Below, piece after piece: positions 26,322 to 33,844 of a DNA stretch of 58,473 nt. A program made the position numbers and the translations under genes. Source of the stretch: Porticoccaceae bacterium (lineage in GTDB: Bacteria; Pseudomonadota; Gammaproteobacteria; Pseudomonadales; Porticoccaceae). Below the pieces are notes generated by a model that was not told the origin of the DNA, made no database searches, and saw nothing but the letters and a program-made list of their open reading frames with translations. Where the stretch lies: assembly GCA_029238255.1 (NCBI GenBank), contig JAQWGK010000008.1, positions 1-58,473 of the forward strand, given 5' to 3'. Numbering within the stretch: the stretch's first letter is position 1; the number at the start of each line of letters is the position of its first letter.

Positions 26322-27211
26322 AGCTACTCATTACCGGAGCCGCCGGCCAACTCGGCAAAGCCTTTGTCAGCGAACTAAAAGCCAATAAAAACATTCAATT
26401 CTCAGCCTACAGCCGCGGCGACCTAGATGTAACCTGTGTCGACGAAGCCCAGACCGTAATAGCCCGAGAGCGCCCGGATTTTGTGATTAACACCGGTGCC
26501 TACACCCAAGTAGATCTCGCCGAAACAGAAAAAGAAAACGCCTATCTGGTCAATGAAACCGGCCCAGCCAACCTCGCCGAAGTCTGCAAACGGCTGGATA
26601 TCCCACTGGTTCACTTCTCCACCGACTATGTCTTTGATGGCAGCAAGCCCAGCCCATGGCTTGAAGATGACGCCACAGGTCCACTGGGAATATACGGCGC
26701 CAGCAAGCTCGCCGGAGAAAAAGCCATCACCCAAATTCACAGCAAACACCTGATCTTTCGTACCAGCTGGGTGTTCTCGGAATACGGCCACAACTTTGTA
26801 AAAACCATGCTCCATGTCGGCTCCATGCGCGAAAAAATGACCGTTGTCGACGACCAGATAGGCAAGCCCACCTCCGCCAGAGAAATTGTCCGCCTGATAT
26901 TGCAAATACTGCCAAACATTGAAAACCAATGGGGTATCTACAACCTCGCCCAGCCTCAGGCAGTCAGCTGGTACAGCTTTGCGCAGGCAATCTTTGAGCA
27001 AGCCCGCAGTCTCGACAAAGACTATTGGAACAAACATCTATTGATCAGCGACCTGCAGCCAATACCCAGCAGCGAATATCCCACCCATGCCCAGCGGCCC
27101 GCCAACTCAGCGCTCGACACCAGCAAACTGGAAAACACCTTTGGCCTCAAAATAAAGCCCTGGCGCGACAGCCTCAATGAAACCATAGGAGCGCTGCAAG
27201 ACAATGACTGA
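26318..27211 (+). CDS. rmlD: dTDP-4-dehydrorhamnose reductase (first copy)
   Basis: RmlD performs the final NAD(P)H-dependent reduction to dTDP-L-rhamnose. This 297-residue short-chain dehydrogenase has the nucleotide-binding GAAGQLGKAF, the STDYVFDGS region and the YGASKLAGE catalytic Tyr/Lys motif. Both ends overlap neighbours: ATGA with rmlC and eight bases with rmlB. This is the rmlACDB order. The open frames on the opposite strand are shadows of this gene. Confidence 0.95.
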   Translation: MKLLITGAAGQLGKAFVSELKANKNIQFSAYSRGDLDVTCVDEAQTVIARERPDFVINTGAYTQVDLAETEKENAYLVNETGPANLAEVCKRLDIPLVHFSTDYVFDGSKPSPWLEDDATGPLGIYGASKLAGEKAITQIHSKHLIFRTSWVFSEYGHNFVKTMLHVGSMREKMTVVDDQIGKPTSAREIVRLILQILPNIENQWGIYNLAQPQAVSWYSFAQAIFEQARSLDKDYWNKHLLISDLQPIPSSEYPTHAQRPANSALDTSKLENTFGLKIKPWRDSLNETIGALQDND

Positions 27212-28220
27212 GTACCAACCACGCAATATCCTAGTCACCGGCGGCGCAGGCTTTATAGGTAGCAACTACGTTCGCTATATGCTCGCCAACTACCCCGAGG
27301 TCAATATCCTCAACCTCGACAAACTCACCTACGCCGGCTCAATGGACAACCTGCAAGGACTGGCAGATAAAACCCGCCATCATTTTGTCCAGGGGGATAT
27401 CTGCGATCGGCCATTAATAGCCAAACTGCTCGAGCAACAGCAAATAGACACCATCGTGCACTTCGCCGCCGAAAGCCATGTCGACCGGTCCATAAGCGGC
27501 CCCAGTGAATTTATTCAAACCAATGTAATCGGCACCTTTACGCTACTCGAAGCGGCCAGAACCTACTGGCAAAAAACCAACAGTCTCAATAGCCAGCAAT
27601 GCCGCTTTCACCATATCTCCACCGACGAAGTATTTGGCACCCTAAAGCTCACGGACCCCGCATTTACAGAAACCACAGCCTATGCACCCAACTCACCGTA
27701 TTCCGCCTCAAAAGCTGGCTCAGACCATCTGGTAAGAGCCTGGCACCATACCTACGGCCTGCCAGTCACCACCAGCAACTGCTCCAACAACTACGGCCCC
27801 TGTCAGCACCCCGAAAAGTTTATACCCATCGTTATAAGAGCCTGTCAGCAGCAGAAACAAATACCCATCTATGGTGACGGCAGCAATATTCGCGACTGGC
27901 TGTATGTCGACGATCACTGCTCCGGCATTGATGCCGTCGTGCGCAGAGGCGTACTAGGTGAAACCTATAATATCGGTGGTATCAATGAATGGGCCAATAT
28001 CGATATCTGTCGCACCATCTGCGACCTGATGGACAAACAAAACCCGGATGCCGCCCCCCACCGAAAACTAATTAGCTTTGTCACCGACCGACCCGGGCAC
28101 GACTGGCGGTACGCCATAAACGCAGAAAAAATAGCCAAACAGATTGGCTGGAAACCACAGGAAACCTTTGAAACAGGCATAGCCAAAACAGTGGGTGCAC
28201 AATGCTTAGCCGAAGCCTAG
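27204..28220 (+). CDS. rmlB: dTDP-glucose 4,6-dehydratase, C-terminally shortened (first copy)
   Basis: RmlB converts dTDP-glucose to the 4-keto-6-deoxy sugar. The 338-residue protein has [29 protein letters not shown] and the YSASK catalytic motif, so the active site is intact. After FETGIAKTV the sequence departs from the family. Where the second copy continues for some twenty more residues ([11 protein letters not shown] onward), this copy ends in GAQCLAEA. The divergence point lies just before a tandem repeat array, suggesting that repeat insertion replaced the natural end. Activity may survive, since the lost part is peripheral. Confidence 0.93.
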   Translation: MTEYQPRNILVTGGAGFIGSNYVRYMLANYPEVNILNLDKLTYAGSMDNLQGLADKTRHHFVQGDICDRPLIAKLLEQQQIDTIVHFAAESHVDRSISGPSEFIQTNVIGTFTLLEAARTYWQKTNSLNSQQCRFHHISTDEVFGTLKLTDPAFTETTAYAPNSPYSASKAGSDHLVRAWHHTYGLPVTTSNCSNNYGPCQHPEKFIPIVIRACQQQKQIPIYGDGSNIRDWLYVDDHCSGIDAVVRRGVLGETYNIGGINEWANIDICRTICDLMDKQNPDAAPHRKLISFVTDRPGHDWRYAINAEKIAKQIGWKPQETFETGIAKTVGAQCLAEA

Positions 28221-28258
28221 TCAACCCACTTTTATTTCTGCAGCGTTCTGTTTTCCTG

Positions 28259-28417
28259 CAGAGCTGGGTTTTCCTGTCATCCCGACAGATCTCAGTTTCC
28301 CTGCCATCCCGACAGAGCTCAGTTTTCATGTTATCCCGACAGGGCTCAGTTTCCCTGTCGTCCCGACAGAGCCCAGTTTTCCTGTCGTCCCGACAGAGCG
28401 AAGCGACGAGGGATCTC
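28259..28417. repeat. 27-bp tandem repeat array with internal palindromes
   Basis: Five consecutive 27-base units (28259, 28286, 28313, 28340 and 28367) of the form CAGAGCTCAGTTTTCCTGTC followed by GTCCCGA are bounded by partial units. The last partial unit runs into GAGCGAAGCGACGAGGGATC. Across each junction CTGTCG-TCC-CGACAG can form a hairpin. The array lies between the shortened rmlB1 and wzz2. Open frames across it on both strands are products of the 27-base period, not genes. Confidence 0.85.
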
Positions 28418-28482
28418 CCACTAAACACCCAAGGCACCTAACCCCAGCACCTGACTGAACAAAAAAATAAAGGACTACAACC

Positions 28483-29442
28483 ATGCAAAATGATATGCAC
28501 CTAAACCAACCAGTCGACGAGGAAATTGACCTGCGGGAACTGGCATCCGTAATCTGGGCAGGCAAAAAAATCATCCTCACCGTCACCAGTCTATTCGCCA
28601 TAACAGCCCTAATAGTCGTACTCCTGATCCCCAATCAATACCAAGCCACAGCGGTGGTGTCCCCAGCCCAGAGTGGCGGCGCCTCTATACTCGGAGATAT
28701 GAGTTCACAACTTGGAGGGCTAGCCTCTCTAGCCGGAATCAAAGTTCCATCGGACGAAGGGGGAGAAGCCCAAGCCGCCATAGAAATAATGCAATCCTGG
28801 AGTTTTATCGAAAAATTTATAAAGACCAACAACCTGAGCGCCGAACTCTTTGCCGCCAACGGCTGGGACAGGGAAACCAACAGCCTCAGCTATGACAGCA
28901 GCCTCTACGATAGCCAGCAAAAAAATTGGGTAAGAACCCCACCAGCAGGTAAAACCATCGAACCCACCAGCTGGGAACTATACGAGACATTCTCTAAACG
29001 ACTGCAAGTGATAACCGACAAAACAACCGGAATGATCTCCATCTCTATCGAATATTATTCCCCAATACTTGCCCAGCAATGGGTAGGCCTCTATATCAAC
29101 ACCGTTAATGACTATATGCGCAGCAGAAAACTACAACAGGCAAACAGCAATATTGAATACCTCGAAGCCCAGATAGAAAAAACCGCCATCGCCGGCATGA
29201 AAGAAGTCTTCTACCAAGTCATTGAAGAGCAGATAAAAAACAAAATGCTCGCCGAAGCCAGCCCAGAGTATGCCTTTGTCACCGTAAGCCCAGCCATGGT
29301 ACCAGAGGAAAAGTCGACCCCGAAAAGAGCGCTGATCTGCGTATTGGCCGTACTTTTGGGCGCCATGATATCCATATTTGCCGTGTTGGTAATGCACTAT
29401 GGACAGCAGCCAAAAAGCAATAGATCACCCATAGAATCCTGA
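28483..29442 (+). CDS. wzz: Wzz-type polysaccharide chain-length determinant (second copy)
   Basis: This 319-residue inner-membrane protein has two membrane segments (about 34-54 and 288-308) around a periplasmic helical domain. EEIDLRELASVIWAGKKIIL and PEEKSTPKRALICVLAVLLG are the family ends. It is paralogous to the protein at 15446-16384, sharing IEEQIKNKMLAEA and the SWxFIxKFI stretch. It follows the first rml operon and precedes the ops-controlled operon, so it probably tunes chain length of the polymer made there. Its C- and A-rich coding strand matches the rml block. Confidence 0.9.
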   Translation: MQNDMHLNQPVDEEIDLRELASVIWAGKKIILTVTSLFAITALIVVLLIPNQYQATAVVSPAQSGGASILGDMSSQLGGLASLAGIKVPSDEGGEAQAAIEIMQSWSFIEKFIKTNNLSAELFAANGWDRETNSLSYDSSLYDSQQKNWVRTPPAGKTIEPTSWELYETFSKRLQVITDKTTGMISISIEYYSPILAQQWVGLYINTVNDYMRSRKLQQANSNIEYLEAQIEKTAIAGMKEVFYQVIEEQIKNKMLAEASPEYAFVTVSPAMVPEEKSTPKRALICVLAVLLGAMISIFAVLVMHYGQQPKSNRSPIES

Positions 29443-29568
29443 TCTAGAACAACTGGCACACAACAGTAAATTTATTCAGCAAATAAACTGGCAACTGCAC
29501 CAGTTTGTACTACTTTTAAAACATCGTTCACGGACTGTACGATCGGGTCAAAACAGAGACCCAAGTCA

Positions 29569-29574
29569 TATAAA
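29569..29574 (+). promoter_or_regulatory. -10 box (TATAAA) upstream of an ops element
   Basis: TATAAA at 29569-29574 lies about 25 bases before the ops core, as expected for a promoter feeding an RfaH-controlled leader. The -35 region (around 29546-29551, GGTCAA) is weak, so the promoter may need an activator. Confidence 0.4.
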
Positions 29575-29593
29575 AGCAGGAGCTCATGACCGG

Positions 29594-29616
29594 CTCCTGC
29601 GGTAGCCTGTCAGGAG
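29594..29616 (+). promoter_or_regulatory. ops-like element in a hairpin that includes the Shine-Dalgarno
   Basis: The core TGCGGTAGCCTG (29598-29609) matches the RfaH recruitment sequence GGCGGTAGCnT at nearly all defined positions. It is enclosed by CTCCTG (29594-29599) and CAGGAG (29611-29616), which can pair perfectly. The right arm is also the Shine-Dalgarno (AGGAGG at 29612-29617) of the next gene. RfaH loading and translation start are therefore physically coupled in this leader. Confidence 0.75.
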
Positions 29617-29624
29617 GAAAAATT

Positions 29625-29954
29625 ATGCTTATGGACACCCAGGAATACTACTACCGCACCCTCAAACTTCTTCAAAAAAAACCCGAACTTACCCAGCGTC
29701 AAATCGCCGAAAACCTCGGTGTCAGCCTCGGCAAAGGCCACTATGTGGTTAAAGCTCTGGTCGATGTTGGCTGTGTAAAAATCGAACACTTCCAAAAATC
29801 AGATAACAAGATCGGCTCTATGTACGTCTTGACCCGTAAAGGCCTGCGCGAGAAAGCGAGGTTGGCCAAGCGGTTTTTGAAGTATAAGCAGGATGAGTAT
29901 AAGCGGCTGCAGAAGGAGATTCGGTCGTTGAAGGGTGAGGTTGATAGGGCTTAA
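29625..29954 (+). CDS. EPS-associated MarR-family transcriptional regulator
   Basis: This is a 109-residue winged-helix protein of the small MarR-like family found at exopolysaccharide loci (TIGR04176 type). It contains RQIAENLGVSLGKGHYVVKALVDVG as helix-turn-helix and wing, followed by LTRKGLREKARLAKRFL and a charged coiled C-terminus. I place the start at the ATG at 29625, seven bases after AGGAGG. An upstream in-frame ATG at 29586 would translate the ops element itself and is unlikely. As first gene after the ops hairpin it may regulate its own operon. Codon use changes from C/A-rich to G-rich near 29850. Confidence 0.88.
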   Translation: MLMDTQEYYYRTLKLLQKKPELTQRQIAENLGVSLGKGHYVVKALVDVGCVKIEHFQKSDNKIGSMYVLTRKGLREKARLAKRFLKYKQDEYKRLQKEIRSLKGEVDRA

Positions 29955-30027
29955 TAAGTGTGAAGGTTTGCGGAACTACAGATATAAAAGAATAGTTAAT
30001 TGTTCTGGATATTCTAGGAAATAATAA

Positions 30028-31074
30028 ATGGATGTACAAAATATACTTGTTACCGGAGGTGCTGGTTATATAGGCTCTCATGTTTTAGTGGCACTAATTG
30101 CCAGTGGATATAACCCGCTTGTAATCGATAACTTCACAAATAGTTCTAAAAAATCTATACAGAATTGCCAGAAAATCACAGGAAAGCTTATCGAAGTGGT
30201 GGAGGGAGATGTTGGCGATGTAGAAATTCTAGAGAATTTGTTTACACAAAAAAACATTTCTGCCGTCATACATTTAGCTGCTTTAAAGTCCGTCAATGAG
30301 TCATGCGTCGAACCATTAAAGTATTTTAAAAATAATGTTGCTAATACATTGACGCTAGTTGAGGCCATGAAAAGAAATGGAGTTCATAACTTGATTTTCT
30401 CTTCTTCTGCTGCAGTTTATGGAAATGCGTCTGTTATTCCTTTGACAGAAAATTGCCACACTAAGCCTACAAATCCATATGGGGCTTCTAAGTTGATGTG
30501 TGAGGAAATTCTAAAAAGTTTAGTTACTACATGTGATGGTCAAGGTAGTGACCCTTGGAAAATAGTTAACTTACGTTACTTTAATCCAGTAGGAGCTCAT
30601 GAATCTGGGACTATCGGCGAGAATCCAAGAGGTGCCCCCGCCAACCTTGTACCTTATATTTGTGAGGTCGCAAATGGACATCAAGAAAGACTTAAAGTCT
30701 ACGGTGATGATTACAACACCCCTGATGGAACTGGCCTCCGTGATTATATTCATATTATGGATTTAGCTAAAGGTCATGTATCAGCTCTGAATTGGATTTT
30801 AAAATTGGAAAAAAACGAAAAGTGTTGCGAAGTGATTAATTTGGGTGTTGGTAGAGGTATTAGTGTATTTGAGATGGTTAAACGCTTTGAAGCTATCACT
30901 GGGATAAATATTCCCTTAAAAGTAACCGAAAGAAGACCTGGTGATGTTGCTGAGTCATATTCATCTGCGGGAAAAGCATATAGTTTATTGGGTTGGAAAA
31001 CAGAGTATTCATTAGATCAGATGCTAGGTTCTGCATGGCTATGGCGATCCAATTATCCAAGGGGTTACGAATAG
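30028..31074 (+). CDS. galE: UDP-glucose 4-epimerase
   Basis: GalE interconverts UDP-glucose and UDP-galactose, or the N-acetyl forms in some members. The 348-residue extended SDR has the NAD-binding GGAGYIGSH, the SSSAAVYG segment with catalytic Ser, YGASK with catalytic Tyr/Lys, NLRYFNPVGAH and YGDDYNTPDGTGLRDYIH, all diagnostic of GalE. It supplies a galactose-type donor to the two glycosyltransferases in this AT-rich operon. It stands 73 bases after the MarR-type regulator. Confidence 0.94.
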   Translation: MDVQNILVTGGAGYIGSHVLVALIASGYNPLVIDNFTNSSKKSIQNCQKITGKLIEVVEGDVGDVEILENLFTQKNISAVIHLAALKSVNESCVEPLKYFKNNVANTLTLVEAMKRNGVHNLIFSSSAAVYGNASVIPLTENCHTKPTNPYGASKLMCEEILKSLVTTCDGQGSDPWKIVNLRYFNPVGAHESGTIGENPRGAPANLVPYICEVANGHQERLKVYGDDYNTPDGTGLRDYIHIMDLAKGHVSALNWILKLEKNEKCCEVINLGVGRGISVFEMVKRFEAITGINIPLKVTERRPGDVAESYSSAGKAYSLLGWKTEYSLDQMLGSAWLWRSNYPRGYE

Positions 31075-31108
31075 CTCGTGACAAATAAAACATTATAGGG
31101 GTTGATTT

Positions 31109-31855
31109 TTGGGCGAGACATATTGGGTTTATGTATCTATATTTGTGCTTTCATTTGCAAACAGCAGTATGGAATTACAGACTTATTTCTTCAGATATGC
31201 TGGAAGTGTTACAAAAAATCGATCTATGGGTTGGGCGTTGCATAACGCATATTTCACGATAAATAGAGCTTTTGCTTTAGCTATAATATTTTTGATGGCG
31301 CTTATGTTAGATTTAAACACCTCTTCAACGGAGATGGCGGGGCTTTGTTACTGTGCAATTCTTGGCGCTGTGTGCGCTAATATTTCAATTGCATTTAATG
31401 AAGATTGCGTAAAAGAGAAGTCTATTGAAGCTCTTGAGATTTATCGAAGTAGCGGTAGCCTAATAAAAACAGCGAGAAAATTTTGGATGCCATCAAACAA
31501 ATTACTCTTCTTTAGAGTATCGGTGAGATGGTTTAAATTAACGATATCCGATAAAAGAATATTCCTGTCAGCCTTAAAGATTCACTCACTTTATGGGCTT
31601 TCTCTATATTTGGTTGTATTTATAGCTGCTAATTTCATCGAATATAGGGCCACTATTATGCAGTCAACCGCGATTGTGAATGTCATTGCGACTTATTATT
31701 TAACTTCAGTATTAGATCCAATATTATCTAGATCTCTAGACGAAAGTTCTAATTTCGAAATGCTTTTTAAAGACGTTTTGGTGGCTAGGTATCTAAGCTA
31801 TATTATAATATGCCCTAGTGTCTATGCTTTGTTTTGGTTGATTTTCGAAGTTTGA
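31109..31855 (+). CDS. Amj-like (DUF2837) lipid flippase-family membrane protein
   Basis: This is a 248-residue polytopic membrane protein with about six hydrophobic segments. The second half (SLYGLSLYLVVFIAANFIEYR, then IVNVIATYYLTSVLDPILSR; pattern Y-x-x-G, PEYR-like, N-x-I-A-T, D-P-x-x-S) matches what I know of Amj, the alternate lipid II flippase (DUF2837). The first half has the F-x-x-R-x-A-G and G-A-x-x-A-N features. No Wzx lies in this operon, so it may flip the lipid-linked repeat unit. The start is TTG at 31109 with AGGGG upstream. The assignment rests on motif memory only and other small membrane families remain possible. Confidence 0.6.
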   Translation: MGETYWVYVSIFVLSFANSSMELQTYFFRYAGSVTKNRSMGWALHNAYFTINRAFALAIIFLMALMLDLNTSSTEMAGLCYCAILGAVCANISIAFNEDCVKEKSIEALEIYRSSGSLIKTARKFWMPSNKLLFFRVSVRWFKLTISDKRIFLSALKIHSLYGLSLYLVVFIAANFIEYRATIMQSTAIVNVIATYYLTSVLDPILSRSLDESSNFEMLFKDVLVARYLSYIIICPSVYALFWLIFEV

Positions 31856-31947
31856 TAAATGAAAGAGTCATGCTTTTTTATTTAAATTTGTCAGTCTTGA
31901 TAATAAATCCCGTCAACTTCTACTCTTCTTACTTAGGACTCATGTAA

Positions 31948-32970
31948 ATGTTGGCAGGGTTCCATGCATTTATAATTTCAATTTCGTCAGTTCCGTTGTT
32001 TGGAATTAAGATATTTGCTGTGCTTAGTTGTGTTCTATTATTGATTAGACTGTATATGATTAGTTTTTTTTCTAACGGTACCTCCTATTATCTTTTAGGT
32101 CTTATTTTAATAGTATTGTTGGCCTTTTACTTCAATCAACAGCCAGAAAAATTAAGAATTATTTTTTATATTTTCATTGCATCTATCTTTATTTTTGCTC
32201 CAAGTCATATGTTTAATCAAACCCATTGGATTGCTATTTCATGGATCCATATACTTTTCTTTTTAATATCAATTATTTCTATCTATATCTTCGGAGATGA
32301 TTTTTTTCCAAAAGTTATTTATGGCGAATCAAGGCATGAGGTTGCTGAAAACGGAATTGTTGCGTTTCGAGCCTCAGGCCTTTTTTCTGAGCCTTCGACG
32401 CTTGGAAGTCATATGCTCTTTATGTATGTGCTAATTGAAATGAAAGGGTTGAAAAAAAATATTCTTGCTACAAAAATTCTTATTTTAAGCATCCTAGCAA
32501 CTATTTCATTTGCCAGTTTTATTATGTTATGCATTTTATTTGTTAGATTATTTAAAGATAAAAAAACATATAAAACATTTCTCACTATTTTGTTTTTTCT
32601 AGTCGTTATATTTGGCATATTGTTTCCCTTTTTCGAAAATAAAATCATCGCTTACAATTCGTTAGGTTTAGAGAATGTTGAAAGGTTTAAAGCGATAATT
32701 TATATATACAATTACTCTGAAACCTGGTTTAGCGGTTTGCCGAGTGAAATGCTAGTTGATTTAGTCGTTTATGATCTGGGTTGGTTTTTTAGTACATTTA
32801 TTATTTTCGGTATTCTAGGGTTGCCGGTTGCATTCGCCCCATTTTTAGTTTTACCGGCTGGCGCTTCATATTTGTTGATATTTTTAACGAAACTGTCATT
32901 TACGAATCCAATCTGTTGGTTGCTGATTGGCCAGGCAATGCATAGAAAAAAGGATCAGAAAATTGTATAG
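31948..32970 (+). CDS. wzy: Wzy-like O-antigen/polysaccharide polymerase
   Basis: This 340-residue membrane protein has roughly nine to ten hydrophobic segments and a central periplasmic loop. FRASGLFSEPSTLGSHML is a typical Wzy signature, and the coding DNA is strongly AT-rich, as usual for these genes. It would polymerise the repeat units assembled by neighbouring glycosyltransferases. It overlaps the next gene by eight bases. The symbol reflects function; sequence identity between Wzy proteins is low by nature. Confidence 0.72.
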   Translation: MLAGFHAFIISISSVPLFGIKIFAVLSCVLLLIRLYMISFFSNGTSYYLLGLILIVLLAFYFNQQPEKLRIIFYIFIASIFIFAPSHMFNQTHWIAISWIHILFFLISIISIYIFGDDFFPKVIYGESRHEVAENGIVAFRASGLFSEPSTLGSHMLFMYVLIEMKGLKKNILATKILILSILATISFASFIMLCILFVRLFKDKKTYKTFLTILFFLVVIFGILFPFFENKIIAYNSLGLENVERFKAIIYIYNYSETWFSGLPSEMLVDLVVYDLGWFFSTFIIFGILGLPVAFAPFLVLPAGASYLLIFLTKLSFTNPICWLLIGQAMHRKKDQKIV

Positions 32971-33844
32971 AGCATTTTTCTTAGATGAATTAGACGAGCG
33001 AAGATTTGGTGTTCCGTTACTTGATAATCTTTCGTATCAGGCGATTTATTTTGAAAAGCCTTTTTCGGTTCTTTCAAATAAATTCGAAAGCTGTAGTAGT
33101 ACTTTTATCTTCGGGGCTCGGCCAATTGATTTTTGGGCATTGAAGATAGCGGTAAAGACATCAGATAAGGTTTATGTGCTACAGCATGCTACAAATTCAA
33201 TTAGTCGCTCTCATTCATACAAGTTTTTTTGGCAAAATCGAGTAAAACTATTTAAATGGATAACATTTATTTTTTTTGTGCAATTAAAGTTACTTCGCTA
33301 TTTTCGAGATTATGAAAGGTGTGGTGAAATAATTATACTATTCCATACGGATCAATTTTTAGGTGATATTGAACCCAAAGTTAAAAAGTTAAATATACCT
33401 CTGGTAACCCGGACAAAGCTTAGTGATCCGTGCCCTCTGGTTTGGGGCGCGGAATCGATTATTTCGGTAGATGATTCCCCGATTATGGCCTTCTATGTTG
33501 ACGAACCTTTAAATCAAACTTTAGGGATAGATGTTTGCGAAGAGCAAATTCTTTTATTGAAACTATTGGAGATTCTTCCTGTTGGTCAGGTTCATGTGAA
33601 GTTACACCCTCGCTCCATACCGACCAAATATGACTTTTGTGATCGATTCAAAGTAGTTGAAGCTATATTCAAAGATTGTAATTATTTAATAGGATATCGA
33701 TCTGGATTGTTAAATTATTCTTTTACAAGACGTTTTGATTGTCGCTTAGAGGATATGAATTGGGTTATAAGTCCAGCACCAAGGAATGATCATGGATGTT
33801 TAGATTATGTATCGGAAGCGAGCGATGTAATCAATGAAAAGTAA
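32963..33844 (+). CDS. Putative polysialyltransferase/GT52-like glycosyltransferase
   Basis: I do not recognise this 293-residue protein with certainty. It has GT-B-like character: an N-terminal TFIFGARPIDFWALKIA strand-helix, VYVLQHATNS, and a C-terminal VHVKLHPRSIPTKYDF whose HP motif resembles bacterial sialyl/polysialyltransferase and capsule families. There is no signal peptide. I take the TTG at 32963 with AAAAAAGGA upstream as start; an earlier TTG at 32927 would overlap the polymerase gene by 44 bases. It overlaps the next glycosyltransferase by 11 bases, so the genes are tightly coupled. Confidence 0.6.
   Translation: MYRAFFLDELDERRFGVPLLDNLSYQAIYFEKPFSVLSNKFESCSSTFIFGARPIDFWALKIAVKTSDKVYVLQHATNSISRSHSYKFFWQNRVKLFKWITFIFFVQLKLLRYFRDYERCGEIIILFHTDQFLGDIEPKVKKLNIPLVTRTKLSDPCPLVWGAESIISVDDSPIMAFYVDEPLNQTLGIDVCEEQILLLKLLEILPVGQVHVKLHPRSIPTKYDFCDRFKVVEAIFKDCNYLIGYRSGLLNYSFTRRFDCRLEDMNWVISPAPRNDHGCLDYVSEASDVINEK

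Noticed and set aside
26423-27037. 204-codon open frame on the minus strand inside rmlD1
   Set aside because: It lies wholly opposite a well-conserved rmlD and shows no family features; it results from the C-rich coding strand.
28259-28417. Possible CRISPR array
   Set aside because: The repeats are directly adjacent with no unique spacers and there are no cas genes.
28081-28441. Open frames on both strands across the 27-bp array
   Set aside because: The period is a multiple of three, so all frames stay open; repeated residues (SSRQS or CRDDRKT) are products of the repeat.
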